A stretch of 29,984 nt of DNA from Halonatronomonas sp964558325 (GTDB lineage Bacteria; Bacillota; Halanaerobiia; Halanaerobiales; Halarsenatibacteraceae), in contig CAZLCX010000022.1 of NCBI GenBank assembly GCA_964558325.1, forward strand, positions 1 to 29,984, written 5' to 3'. Under the pieces are notes generated by a model that had not been told where the DNA came from, made no database searches, and worked only from the letters and a program-made list of their open reading frames with translations. Of this stretch, positions 15,733-24,809 are shown piece after piece. Position 1 is the stretch's first letter. The number at the start of each line of letters is the position of its first letter. The translations under genes and the position numbers were made by a program.

Positions 15733-17529
15733 ATGAATCGAAACCAGTTTATGGTTATAAATAAAGAAGACATGGAAGCAAGGAAATGGCAGCGGCTTGA
15801 TTTTATTATTGTCTCAGGTGATGCCTATCTTGACCACCCTTCATTTGGAACAGCCATCATTGCCAGGGTCTTAGAGGATGCCGGCTTTAAAGTCGGAATT
15901 ATTGCCCAGCCTGACTGGCGGTCTGTCGCTGATTTCAAGAAACTTGACCGGCCCAGGCTTGGCTTTTTAGTGACTGCCGGCAATATGGATTCAATGGTCA
16001 GCCATTATACAGTAAATAAGCGGCCCCGACGGGAAGATGCCTACTCCCCTGGAGGCCAGTCTGACTTAAGGCCTGACCGGGCTACCATTGTTTACTGTAA
16101 TCGCCTGAAGGAAGCCTATAAAGATGTTCCTATTATAATTGGCGGAATTGAGGCCAGCCTTAGAAGATTTGCCCATTATGATTACTGGGATGACGAGGTC
16201 AGGCGCTCTATTCTTTTTGACAGCCGGGCCGATCTTTTGGTCTATGGCATGGGGGAGCGGCAGATTATTGAGATTGCCGAGAATCTTGCTAATGGACTTG
16301 CTGTAGAATATATCAGACATATCCCAGGCACCTGTTATATTATAGGAGATAAAACCGAAGTTTATGGCGGGATTGAACTTGCTTCCTATGAAGAAGTAGC
16401 CACAGATAAAAAGAAATATGCCGAAAGTTTTAAGGTTCAGTACGATGAGCAGGACCCAATCCAGGGTAATATTTTAATCCAGGGCCATCAGGACCGCTAT
16501 TTAGTCCAGAATCCGCCGGCTATGCCCTTAGAGAGGGAGATGCTGGACTTAGTCTATTCACTGCCTTATCAGCGGGATTATCACCCAATTTATGAGTCTG
16601 CTGGCGGTGTCCCGGCTATCAGAGAGGTTAAATTTAGTATAACCAGTTCCCGGGGCTGTTACGGCGGCTGTTCCTTCTGTGCCCTGAATTTCCATCAGGG
16701 CCAGATGGTTACTGGCCGGAGTAAAGAATCAATTGTGGCCGAGGCCAAAAAGATAATTGCCGATGATGATTTTAAAGGCTATATCCATGATGTCGGCGGT
16801 CCGACTGCCAACTTTAGGAATCCTGCCTGTGATAAGCAGCTCCGTGAAGGGGTCTGTAAGGATAAGGAATGTCTCTTCCCTGAACCCTGCGGTAATCTTA
16901 AGGTTGACCACAGTGAATACCTTGATATCTTAAGGTCTTTAAGGAATCTGGAGGGTGTAAAAAAGGTCTTTATCCGTTCAGGCCTGAGATATGATTATAT
17001 CATGGCTGATAATGACGATACCTTCTTTAAAGAACTCTGCAAACATCATGTCAGTGGTCTCTTGAAAGTGGCTCCAGAGCATGTCTCACCAGAGGTGCTT
17101 AAGTTAATGGGAAAACCGGACAGCCAGGTCTTTGATGAATTTAGAGAGAAATTTTATAGAATCAACGAGAGCATAGATAAAGAACAGTACCTGATACCCT
17201 ATTTAATTTCCAGCCATCCTGGCAGCACCCTGGAATCAGCCATTGAACTGGCTGAATACTTAAGAGATATCGGCCATCAGCCTGAGCAGGTCCAGGATTT
17301 TTATCCGACTCCTGGCACTTTATCGACAACAATGTATCATACCGGTTACGACCCTAAAACAATGGAAAAAGTTTATGTGCCAAAAACCAGCAAAGAAAAA
17401 AGGATGCAGCGGGCCCTGCTCCAGTATAAATATTCCAGGAATTATAATCTGGTCTATGAAGCCCTAAAAAAAGCCGGTAGAGAGGATCTAATCGGTGACC
17501 ATGAGCAGGCTTTAATTAAGGATAAATAG
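15733..17529 (+). CDS. ygiQ: YgiQ-family radical SAM protein
   Basis: 598 aa, typical of the Gram-positive-lineage form (E. coli YgiQ is longer). The N-terminal UPF0313 region has DFIIVSGDAYLDHPSFGTAI and PIIIGGIEASLRRFAHYDYW. The radical SAM core has the 4Fe-4S motif CYGGCSFC (C309, C313, C316). A second cysteine-rich patch follows (CDKQLREGVCKDKECLFPEPC), and the C-terminal region contains VQDFYPTPGTLSTTMYHTG. The substrate of the family is not established. AGGAG at 15719-15723 precedes the ATG by about 9 nt. Base composition is visibly richer in G+C than the neighbouring sensor genes. No terminator is recognised after it; a three-unit 11-bp repeat follows at 17563-17595. Confidence 0.93.
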   Translation: MNRNQFMVINKEDMEARKWQRLDFIIVSGDAYLDHPSFGTAIIARVLEDAGFKVGIIAQPDWRSVADFKKLDRPRLGFLVTAGNMDSMVSHYTVNKRPRREDAYSPGGQSDLRPDRATIVYCNRLKEAYKDVPIIIGGIEASLRRFAHYDYWDDEVRRSILFDSRADLLVYGMGERQIIEIAENLANGLAVEYIRHIPGTCYIIGDKTEVYGGIELASYEEVATDKKKYAESFKVQYDEQDPIQGNILIQGHQDRYLVQNPPAMPLEREMLDLVYSLPYQRDYHPIYESAGGVPAIREVKFSITSSRGCYGGCSFCALNFHQGQMVTGRSKESIVAEAKKIIADDDFKGYIHDVGGPTANFRNPACDKQLREGVCKDKECLFPEPCGNLKVDHSEYLDILRSLRNLEGVKKVFIRSGLRYDYIMADNDDTFFKELCKHHVSGLLKVAPEHVSPEVLKLMGKPDSQVFDEFREKFYRINESIDKEQYLIPYLISSHPGSTLESAIELAEYLRDIGHQPEQVQDFYPTPGTLSTTMYHTGYDPKTMEKVYVPKTSKEKRMQRALLQYKYSRNYNLVYEALKKAGREDLIGDHEQALIKDK

Positions 17530-17562
17530 TTCAAATAATACTTTGTGAAATATACAAAAAGA

Positions 17563-17595
17563 TACCGGCAGGTAACCGTCGGGTAACCGGCAGGT
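17563..17595. repeat. Three-unit 11-bp tandem repeat with CCGGC core
   Basis: Three contiguous 11-mers TACCGGCAGGT, AACCGTCGGGT and AACCGGCAGGT, GC-rich against AT-rich surroundings. They lie between ygiQ and the LtaS-like gene. Period and core (CCGGCAG) match the larger lattice at 29727-29957. Not a convincing terminator: no long stem, and the following T-tract is interrupted. Confidence 0.75.
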
Positions 17596-17630
17596 GATTA
17601 TATTTTTCTAGCTAACTGGAGGCGATTTTT

Positions 17631-19472
17631 ATTAAAATTAATACCAGAAGTAATCTTTTTAAAAATTCATTTTTATTATATATAATTTTAGGATTTCTAA
17701 TAAAATATAACTATATTCTTTTGAGAATATTTTATGTCCCATCTACCACCGGGCTGATCGCCAAAAATATAATCCTGATACTGACTTGTTTATTTATTAT
17801 TACTCAGGTATATGGTGATAAGAAGAGACTTAAAATACTATTCCTGGCTTATCTTATCTTTGGAATTGTATTTATAATAGGCTATCTCTATTACTCCTAT
17901 TATGGAAATTATTTTAGTATAATAGATTACCTGATGAGCGAGAATACTGGCCGGACCGGTAATATGAGAATTTACTTAGAGAATATCAATCCTCTTTGCT
18001 TATACAGCTTTGCTTTAGACTTTATCCTGGCAGCTCTACTTTTATTTAAGGTTAAAGACAAAAGTGGTAGGAAAAAATCATTTTTTAAAGAGCGAAGGTT
18101 TCGGGTTTTGTCTGTAGTTTTCATCTTACTCTTACTGGCAGGCCAGATCCTTTATACCAATAACCAGCTGGGAAATTATAATCCCCATGAGCTCTATCAT
18201 AGATCAGCACCTAAATTTGTCAACACCTATGGCTTTTTCCCCCTTTATTTAATTGAACTTTATGAATTTTATAATCCCTATCAGATTGAGGAAACAGAGC
18301 CATTTCCTGATTCTTACGAGCGAGAATTAGCAGGCAGAGGTTTAATTGATGAGGAGACAAATATTATTGTAATCCAGGTTGAAACCCTGGACGAGAAAAT
18401 AATCGATTATAAATATAACGGCCAGGAGGTTACTCCCTTTTTAAACCAATTAAAGGATGAGAGTCTTTATTTTCCTAATTTCATAACTCAGCATATTAAG
18501 GGTAGTTATAATGCCGACTTTTCATTCTTAACCTCACTGTATCCAATTAGTAGAAACTATCCTTATCGAGAAAATGATTTAAAAGAGTTTCAGTCAATTG
18601 TCAATGTTTTAAATAACGATGGTTATAAGACCCTGGCATTTCATAATTATGATGGAGATTTCTTTAATAGAAATACTGCCTTTTCTAAGCTGAATTTTGA
18701 TAGATATTATTCTGAAACTGATTACTCTACTGAAGATATTGTGATGGAGGCAGAAAATAATCTGAGAATCAGCGATTATGACTTTTTTAAACAGTCCCTG
18801 GATTATTTAGAGGAAGCTGAACAACCTTTCTTTAGTTTTTTCATTACTGTCTCCAGTCATAATCCCTTTGATTATTATCCCAAATCAGAAGAGGTGGCTG
18901 CCTTTAATGATATCGAAGATGAGCTGGTCAAAGATTTATTTAATTCTTTTTCTTTTTTTGATAGTTCTCTGGAAATGTTCATTGACCAGCTTGATGAGAG
19001 GGGCCTTAAAGATAACAGTCTAATTATTATCTATTCTGATCATGAATCCCTGCTCAATAGAGATGAATATTTCTCTGGAAGAGATTATAACCTGAAAAGG
19101 AATGTTAAAAGACCTGAACATGTCCCGTTATTTATTATCCATCCAGAAATCCAGAATAAAATAGATGAAAGGGCTGTCAGTATTCTTGATTTATCGCCTA
19201 CAATTCTTGATCTTTTGGGAAAAACAGAGATGCCTGAAGAATTTTTAGGGAGATCTATCTTTGACAATGAGGAATATCCAATTCTTTTCCTCCATGAGGT
19301 TCCCCAGGTATTATATAAAAATCAACTCTATTTATTTGGTGAAAATAGATTTGAAAAGATCGGTTATTATGGTCAGAATAAAGATAATTCAGTAATTACT
19401 GAGCCTGAAAAAGAAAATTTAAGAGAAACCATTGAATATATGCGGAGCCTCTATCTAAAACAACTTAAATAA
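17631..19472 (+). CDS. LtaS-type phosphoglycerol transferase (sulfatase fold), apparent AUU start
   Basis: 613-aa membrane enzyme of the LTA synthase/OpgB group, which transfers glycerol-phosphate from phosphatidylglycerol to a cell-envelope glycan or lipid. It has about five N-terminal TM segments, then an extracytoplasmic sulfatase-fold domain. Visible active-site elements: IIVIQVETLDE (metal-binding Glu ~251), GSYNADFSFLTSLYP, where Ser292 replaces the usual nucleophilic Thr of TSDAEF, FHNYDGDFFNRN, VSSHNPFDYYP with His, and IIIYSDHES (Asp-His). The only consensus Shine-Dalgarno (GGAGG, 17618-17622) stands 8 nt before an ATT at 17631. Starting there adds the expected first TM segment (FLLYIILGFLIKYNYILLRI), which a TTG start at 17721 would cut off, and no ATG is available. 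In an outer-membrane bacterium the product may be a substituted periplasmic glycan rather than lipoteichoic acid. Confidence 0.82.
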   Translation: MKINTRSNLFKNSFLLYIILGFLIKYNYILLRIFYVPSTTGLIAKNIILILTCLFIITQVYGDKKRLKILFLAYLIFGIVFIIGYLYYSYYGNYFSIIDYLMSENTGRTGNMRIYLENINPLCLYSFALDFILAALLLFKVKDKSGRKKSFFKERRFRVLSVVFILLLLAGQILYTNNQLGNYNPHELYHRSAPKFVNTYGFFPLYLIELYEFYNPYQIEETEPFPDSYERELAGRGLIDEETNIIVIQVETLDEKIIDYKYNGQEVTPFLNQLKDESLYFPNFITQHIKGSYNADFSFLTSLYPISRNYPYRENDLKEFQSIVNVLNNDGYKTLAFHNYDGDFFNRNTAFSKLNFDRYYSETDYSTEDIVMEAENNLRISDYDFFKQSLDYLEEAEQPFFSFFITVSSHNPFDYYPKSEEVAAFNDIEDELVKDLFNSFSFFDSSLEMFIDQLDERGLKDNSLIIIYSDHESLLNRDEYFSGRDYNLKRNVKRPEHVPLFIIHPEIQNKIDERAVSILDLSPTILDLLGKTEMPEEFLGRSIFDNEEYPILFLHEVPQVLYKNQLYLFGENRFEKIGYYGQNKDNSVITEPEKENLRETIEYMRSLYLKQLK

Positions 19473-19513
19473 TCCCTGATTAAAATAATTTATCTATAAA
19501 CAGGCCCTCCAGT

Positions 19514-20635
19514 TTAACTATTATTTTGTTTATCTTTAATAATTTTTAACTGGTGGGCCTTCATAATATCTGAGCGGGTTAAAATGCCAACCAGCTCTCC
19601 ATCTTCTATGACCATCAATCTTCCAATTTCTGCCTGGGACATCTTTTTAAAGGCTTCAAAAAGTTCCTCTTCTGGCTTAACTGAGATTATATTACAGGCC
19701 ATTATCTCCTCAACTTCCTTTAATTCTTTATTCTGTTCAGATATACCTCTGATATCTTCCAGGGTAACGCAGCCGGTTAAGTTACCCTCATTATCGACTA
19801 CTGGATAACCAGAATGCTTTTCATTAAGCATCTTATCCAGTAACTCTGAGATTGTAATATCCTCCCTAACTGTGATTACCTTTTCTGTCATTAGGTCCTT
19901 TACTTTAAATGAGCCGAAGACATCCCGCATCAGACTAGTCTCTTTTTCCTGGCTGGCACCTATATAGATAAAGAAGGCGATTAACATCAGAATTATCTGC
20001 CCATATAAGAACCCATAAAAACCCATAAGAAAAGCAAAGCCCTTACCAACTGCTGTGGCTATTTTTGTCGCCTTATAATGGCTGGTTTTCAGGGCTAGTA
20101 AGGATCTGAGTATCCTTCCGCCATCAGAGGGAAAGGCCGGTAATAAATTAAAGATTGCCAGAAAAATATTGATATAGCCTAGATAATAGACCATCAATCT
20201 GATATCTGCATTCAGGCCAGTGATTATCGGCCGAATGATAAAGAGTAAGAAACCGCCGAAAACCAGACTAAATAATGGGCCGGCAAAGGCCATTAAGGCT
20301 TCAGCTTTTGGGTCCTGGAAATCATCATCCATCTGGGCAATTCCACCGAGCAGCATTAATGTGATACTATTTATCTCTATACCTTTAGTTCTAGCAACTA
20401 ATGAATGGGAGAGTTCATGAAAGGTTACACTGATAAAAAGCATGGTGGCCAGAATCAGTCCAATAATTAAAGGGTTTAAGCCAATACCTGCCGGGTCAAT
20501 TCCAGCCATATCTGCTATCTGATTAATATTACTGGCAATTACCCAGCTAAAGAAGGGGAGAATAATTAGGAAACTCACATGAATTCTGATTGGAATCCCG
20601 GCAACTCTGGTAATTGTTATTGAGCTTTTTAACAT
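19514..20635 (-). CDS. M50 (site-2 protease type) membrane metalloprotease with CBS pair
   Basis: 373-aa intramembrane zinc protease. TM1 follows ITRVAGIPIRIHVSF; the catalytic HELSH (H73, E74, H77) sits in a TM helix; the third ligand lies in NLLPAFPSDGG (D171). The core has about six TM segments. The C-terminal ~120 aa are two CBS domains (VKDLMTEKVITVREDITI... and EEIMACNIISVKPEEELF...), which normally bind adenine nucleotides and probably gate activity. Family members with this layout cleave membrane-embedded regulators such as SpoIVFB-type substrates; the substrate here is unknown. ATG at 20635 with AAAGGG 8-10 nt upstream is preferred over GTG at 20644, which abuts the ribosome binding site. 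It converges with the LtaS-like gene with 41 nt between them. Confidence 0.9.
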   Translation of the reverse strand: MLKSSITITRVAGIPIRIHVSFLIILPFFSWVIASNINQIADMAGIDPAGIGLNPLIIGLILATMLFISVTFHELSHSLVARTKGIEINSITLMLLGGIAQMDDDFQDPKAEALMAFAGPLFSLVFGGFLLFIIRPIITGLNADIRLMVYYLGYINIFLAIFNLLPAFPSDGGRILRSLLALKTSHYKATKIATAVGKGFAFLMGFYGFLYGQIILMLIAFFIYIGASQEKETSLMRDVFGSFKVKDLMTEKVITVREDITISELLDKMLNEKHSGYPVVDNEGNLTGCVTLEDIRGISEQNKELKEVEEIMACNIISVKPEEELFEAFKKMSQAEIGRLMVIEDGELVGILTRSDIMKAHQLKIIKDKQNNS

Positions 20636-20707
20636 ATATCTCACCCTTTCTATAATAAACTTACTTATCTTTATTTCCTAAATCTTTTTATCCTATAATA
20701 TTAATAC

Positions 20708-20743
20708 TTCTCCTATATTTTTATTATATAATATAAAGGAGAA
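20708..20743 (-). promoter_or_regulatory. Inverted repeat in the leader of the M50 protease gene
   Basis: TTCTCCT (20708-20714) and AGGAGAA (20737-20743) form a perfect 7-bp arm around an AT-rich, partly self-complementary centre. It sits between the promoter candidate at 20746-20774 and the gene, about 75 nt before the start codon. Function unknown; possibly an mRNA stabiliser. Confidence 0.35.
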
Positions 20744-20745
20744 AA

Positions 20746-20774
20746 TTTATATTAAATAGCTACATTTAACTCAA
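20746..20774 (-). promoter_or_regulatory. Candidate promoter of the M50 protease gene
   Basis: Minus-strand TTGAGT (20769-20774), a 17-nt spacer, and TATAAA (20746-20751), just after the stop codon of the SIMPL gene. The leader would be about 105 nt. Confidence 0.45.
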
Positions 20775-20778
20775 CTTA

Positions 20779-21441
20779 TTATGCTATCGCCCAGACAACA
20801 GTAACATTATCTGAGGCTTTAACCTCCTCTGGCACAAAATCCAGACTTTCTGACAGCATCATACTGTGTTCCCTGGATATACTATAATCATGGCTGAATC
20901 TAACTTCTGTCCAGTCATAATCAACTCTTAAAACTTCCCCTAATTTAACCCCAGCTGCTTCAACCAAAATCTCAGCTTTTTTTCTGGCATCACTAACAGC
21001 ACTTTTCAGTAACTGATTTTTTACAGCTACTTTATCTTTAATTGTATACTTAAGGGAAAATTCTGGATTGGCTGCTGAATTAGTCAGGGCATTAATGATT
21101 TTTTCTAATCTATCATTATCGAAATCAAAGGCTATATAAAGATCATGCCGGGCTTTATAGCCCTCAAAAACTCTATGGTAATTATCATTTTTATCTTTAT
21201 AACTACTGTAAACAGTATCAACATAAAATCTTTTAGTTTTAATATCCTCTTTTGCAAAGTCAACAGAATAAAGAGACTGTCTTAATTGATCTAACTGCCT
21301 GGCAGCAGAGTTTAAAGTATCAGAATATTCCATTTCCTCAGCCATTAAATCCAGATCTATTACAATCCAGTCTGGAGGTGCTGAAACCTTACCTGAACCC
21401 CTTACAGTAATCACCTTTGAATTACTAATCAAATCAATCAT
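20779..21441 (-). CDS. SIMPL-domain (DUF541) protein
   Basis: 220-aa protein covering one complete SIMPL domain. Visible features are the N-terminal ITVRGSGKVSAPPDWIVIDLDL, a central ALTNSAANPEFSLKYTIKDK, the helix SAVSDARKKAEILVEAAGVKLGEVL, and a beta C-terminal tail (VPEEVKASDNVTVVWAI). There is no signal peptide, so it is predicted cytoplasmic, whereas many family members are exported. Family function is poorly defined (oligomeric stress-related proteins). AAGGGG directly abuts the ATG at 21441, so the real start may be the TTG three codons later, which has better spacing. No visible link to the neighbours. Confidence 0.85.
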   Translation of the reverse strand: MIDLISNSKVITVRGSGKVSAPPDWIVIDLDLMAEEMEYSDTLNSAARQLDQLRQSLYSVDFAKEDIKTKRFYVDTVYSSYKDKNDNYHRVFEGYKARHDLYIAFDFDNDRLEKIINALTNSAANPEFSLKYTIKDKVAVKNQLLKSAVSDARKKAEILVEAAGVKLGEVLRVDYDWTEVRFSHDYSISREHSMMLSESLDFVPEEVKASDNVTVVWAIA

Positions 21442-21507
21442 CCCCTTTTTATTTTGATAGTTTCTGCTTATAATTAGCCCTTAAAGAAAATTTTCCTGCA
21501 TAAATTT

Positions 21508-21534
21508 AAAACCCTCTACCAAAAAAATAGAGGG
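21508..21534 (-). terminator. Rho-independent terminator of the alpha-mannosidase gene
   Basis: Minus-strand 7-bp stem CCCTCTA/TAGAGGG with a 9-nt U-rich loop, followed by TTTT. It lies about 22 nt after the stop codon. Confidence 0.82.
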
Positions 21535-21555
21535 GATGAGTATTTTAGTAAGATT

Positions 21556-24500
21556 TTAATCCTTTAATTTGAATGTTTTAATCTCAAAAGGTCTGAATTT
21601 AACCTTAATTTCATCTGTATTATTAGCTATTAGAACCTGATCATTTTCCAGCATATTGGTTTCTTTAATCTCCTGAAATCTTTTAATGAATTTAATTTTA
21701 ACAGACTGCCTCCGGCCAGTTGTTTCATTTAGTCTTATTATTAAATCACCATTATTTTCAGACTCCTTTAAAGCAAGGAGCTCTATACCCTCTGAAGCTG
21801 GGGTTAATTTAAATAGGCCTTCTTTACAAATAGACCTCCCCCTGCTAATTAATAAATTATTATTTAAATCTCTGGCTTCTCGATTGACTTTACCATTGCT
21901 AACATCTCCCTGATAGGGAAAAACTGAATAGATAAACTGATGACAGCCCTGATCGGCCTGGCGGTCTGGCCCAGTCGAGGATTTTAATAATGTTAGCATT
22001 AATCTATTTTCAATTGCCTGATAGCCATATTTTGAATCATTTAACAGGGCCACTCCGTAATCCGGTTCTTCCAGGGCAGCCCAGCGCTGGGCAGGCACCT
22101 CAAACTGGGCCCTATCCCAGGAAGTATTATTATGGGTAGGTCTTTTTAAATAACCTCCCTGGATCTCATAAACTGCCTGATCTGTATGAATATCAAGGGG
22201 AAATACAGCTTTTAAAAGCCTATGCCTTTCCTGCCAGTTAATCTCAGTTTCAAAATCAACTCTGCTGCTGTCAGCCTGAATGATTAAATCCTGGGTAATC
22301 TCGGAACTCTCACCTAATTCACCGTGAAATCTAACTCTGGCCTCTATTGGACCGTCTGCAATTACCTCTACTTCATAATCAGGTTTTACATTTTCTGCTT
22401 TATCCAGATAATAATCTTCAATATCCCAGGCATCCCAGTTTCTCGGAATATCCTCGGCCAGTATTAATTGGTTCAAGCTATCTGTTTTTTTGATTATCTC
22501 CCTTTCATTGTCCCTGTCATATAATGACTTAATTCTACCATAGCTATCGATTATTAATTCAAGCTTATTATTTATAATCCTATACAAACTGTCTTCATCA
22601 GAAGTTTCACTTATTTTAACCAGGCCTTCAATATTTTTATAACTCTCTTTAAGATCACTGGTTTTCTCTGTAATTATATAATTCCTGCTGCCTAACCCTG
22701 GCAGCGGCTCAGCTGGTTTGAAGATAATCTCGTCTTCAACTTTTTGAACTGGCAAAGTCCTTCCAGCCTGATCGATAATCATTTTACCACCAATAACTGA
22801 ATTATCCAGTCTAATAATCCTATCCCTTTGATTGGTTAACAGATTCCAGACATTGATATATTCTCTATCACCCTTGTCTTCTGATAAAGTTTTAATTGAA
22901 TTTTCAATAATATCGTCCAGTTTTTCATCTATTTCCTGATACATCTTAAGAGTATCCTGATAGACCTCTGCTATTGAAGTTCCTGGCAGAATATCATGGA
23001 ACTGATTGACAAGTAGATCTTTCCAGCAATTTTTAAATTCTCTAGCAGGATAATCCAGACCATTACTCCTGGCCATAACAGCTAAAACTTCAGCATTTCT
23101 GAGTTTAATTTCTAATTTTCTATTATACCACTTTATTATTGCCTGACTGGTATAGGTTCCTCGATGGTATTCTAAATACAATTCTCCCTGCCAGGTCGGA
23201 TACTCTTCTCTATTTTCATTTAATTCAGCCATGAAATCTCTGATAGAGCCAAACTTTAATTTCGGCTGGCCTTCAAGGTCCTGCTGTCGTCTGGCATATT
23301 CAAGATGCTCCATGGTAATCCCACCGCCGCCATCACCATAACCAATTGAATGAATAACTTTATCGCTAGCTTCTGGCTGACTGAATTCTTGCCAGATCTG
23401 CTGGACGCTGTGGGGGTCAACCTCGCCATTATAGGTAGTCTTAATAAAATGGGTTAAAACCTCTGAACCATCAATCCCCTGCCATCTAAAAAGGTCATAG
23501 GGGAAACGATTTGTATCATTCCAGCCTATCTTGGAGGTTATAAAGTAATCAACTTCGCAGCCTGCCATAATCTGGGGCAGATTTCCGCTATAACCAAAGA
23601 CATCTGGCAGCCAGAGAACTTTAGATTCAACTCCAAATTTATCATTAAAATATTTTTTGCCATAGAGAAACTGCCTGATTAAAGATTCCACTGAAGTGAG
23701 ATTGGTATCTGATTCCACCCACATCCCTCCCTCAGGCTCCCAGCTGTTATTACTAATCTCTGTTAGAATTCTGTTAAATATCTCAGGATAATCCTCTTCT
23801 AAATACTGATAAAGCTGAGGTTGACTCTGCAGAAATAAATACTCTGGATATTCCTTTAACATCCGAAGCTGGGTGGCAAAGGTCCTGCCAGCTTTCTTCC
23901 TGGTCTCTTTAAGGGGCCAGAGCCAGGCAACATCAATATGGGCATGGCCAATCAGGTTTAAAGAAGGGGTTGAGGGAGAATTCTTCTTTTCTAATTCAGC
24001 TTTAATCAAGTCTGCAGCAGCTCTGAACTGTTTATTTCTCTTAACCTTATTTTCTGTCTCCCAATCAATTAAATCCACAGCTTGAGAGAGCTTCTTGATT
24101 AGCTGATTATAGCGGAGACTATTTTCATTCTGCTCCCTGGCAGTTCCTAATAATACTGCCAGGTCATAATAAAGATTCCAGGCAGCCTGATTTCTCTCTA
24201 CTAACTTTATGTAATTAAAGGTCGATGGTATCTCATAAATCGACTCAGAATTAGCTGTTTTATTCCTATCAACATCAGTCGGCCTGGGCTTAAAATAAGC
24301 AGGAACTTGATGACCGCAGTATGTCTGGATTAGCACCTGATGAAGTCCAGCTTCCAGCTCAGACCCCTGGAGAGGAATTGCATTATGCTCCCGATCTATA
24401 GCTCCAGCTGCCAGCTCATCAATATAGACAAGTGATTCGCCACCTAAATCAACCGCCAGCAGTAATTTTTTATCCTTATAGTACTTATTAATCTCATATT

Positions 24501-24711
24501 CTGCTTTAAACCAGGCTGAACTCCATTCCTCACCCCAGTCTTCCCCCTGGGCTATCTCTCTAAATTCAAGTTGATTAATCTCAGATTTATCTATATAATC
24601 AGCTGATTCTGCTATTTTAACTCCAAGAAACTCAACAGGTTTATAAAAGTAAGTTTTTAGCCAGTTTAAGCGCTGTTCAATCTTATCAATTAATTTTTGA
24701 GAGATCATCAT
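21556..24711 (-). CDS. GH38 family alpha-mannosidase
   Basis: 1051-aa cytoplasmic glycoside hydrolase that removes alpha-mannosyl residues. An N-terminal beta-rich region (1-~245) precedes the catalytic domain: HAHIDVAWLW with zinc ligands H258 and D260, EPEGGMWVESDTNL, and WLPDVFGYSG with the nucleophile D370. GYGDGGGGIT and the mid-domain VNQFHDILPGTSI follow, and then the large C-terminal beta domain. Full length for the family (about 1000-1050). The frame extends to 24798, but those codons lie within the arsR terminator. GGGAGG stands 6 nt before ATG 24711 (the next codon is also ATG). No sugar transporter or regulator is adjacent, so it is probably a free-standing scavenging enzyme or acts on an internal mannoside. 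Confidence 0.92.
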   Translation of the reverse strand: MMISQKLIDKIEQRLNWLKTYFYKPVEFLGVKIAESADYIDKSEINQLEFREIAQGEDWGEEWSSAWFKAEYEINKYYKDKKLLLAVDLGGESLVYIDELAAGAIDREHNAIPLQGSELEAGLHQVLIQTYCGHQVPAYFKPRPTDVDRNKTANSESIYEIPSTFNYIKLVERNQAAWNLYYDLAVLLGTAREQNENSLRYNQLIKKLSQAVDLIDWETENKVKRNKQFRAAADLIKAELEKKNSPSTPSLNLIGHAHIDVAWLWPLKETRKKAGRTFATQLRMLKEYPEYLFLQSQPQLYQYLEEDYPEIFNRILTEISNNSWEPEGGMWVESDTNLTSVESLIRQFLYGKKYFNDKFGVESKVLWLPDVFGYSGNLPQIMAGCEVDYFITSKIGWNDTNRFPYDLFRWQGIDGSEVLTHFIKTTYNGEVDPHSVQQIWQEFSQPEASDKVIHSIGYGDGGGGITMEHLEYARRQQDLEGQPKLKFGSIRDFMAELNENREEYPTWQGELYLEYHRGTYTSQAIIKWYNRKLEIKLRNAEVLAVMARSNGLDYPAREFKNCWKDLLVNQFHDILPGTSIAEVYQDTLKMYQEIDEKLDDIIENSIKTLSEDKGDREYINVWNLLTNQRDRIIRLDNSVIGGKMIIDQAGRTLPVQKVEDEIIFKPAEPLPGLGSRNYIITEKTSDLKESYKNIEGLVKISETSDEDSLYRIINNKLELIIDSYGRIKSLYDRDNEREIIKKTDSLNQLILAEDIPRNWDAWDIEDYYLDKAENVKPDYEVEVIADGPIEARVRFHGELGESSEITQDLIIQADSSRVDFETEINWQERHRLLKAVFPLDIHTDQAVYEIQGGYLKRPTHNNTSWDRAQFEVPAQRWAALEEPDYGVALLNDSKYGYQAIENRLMLTLLKSSTGPDRQADQGCHQFIYSVFPYQGDVSNGKVNREARDLNNNLLISRGRSICKEGLFKLTPASEGIELLALKESENNGDLIIRLNETTGRRQSVKIKFIKRFQEIKETNMLENDQVLIANNTDEIKVKFRPFEIKTFKLKD

Positions 24712-24761
24712 TATCATCCTCCCTGAAAATATTAATATATTACAATTATAACCTATTAAAT

Positions 24762-24791
24762 AAAAAAAGACCACCGGGCTGTAATCGGTGG
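24762..24791 (-). terminator. Rho-independent terminator of arsR-like gene
   Basis: Minus-strand 6-bp perfect stem CCACCG/CGGTGG with a 9-nt loop, followed by TC and seven T. It separates the regulator from the mannosidase. Confidence 0.85.
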
Positions 24792-24809
24792 CAGTCATAA
24801 TAATATCAA

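Noticed and set aside
17563..17610. Rho-independent terminator of ygiQ
   Set aside because: The GC-rich stretch is direct, not inverted; only 3-4 bp stems can form before an interrupted T-tract.
24712..24798. N-terminal extension of the alpha-mannosidase
   Set aside because: The extra codons run through the arsR terminator hairpin and the ribosome binding site; GGGAGG points to ATG 24711.
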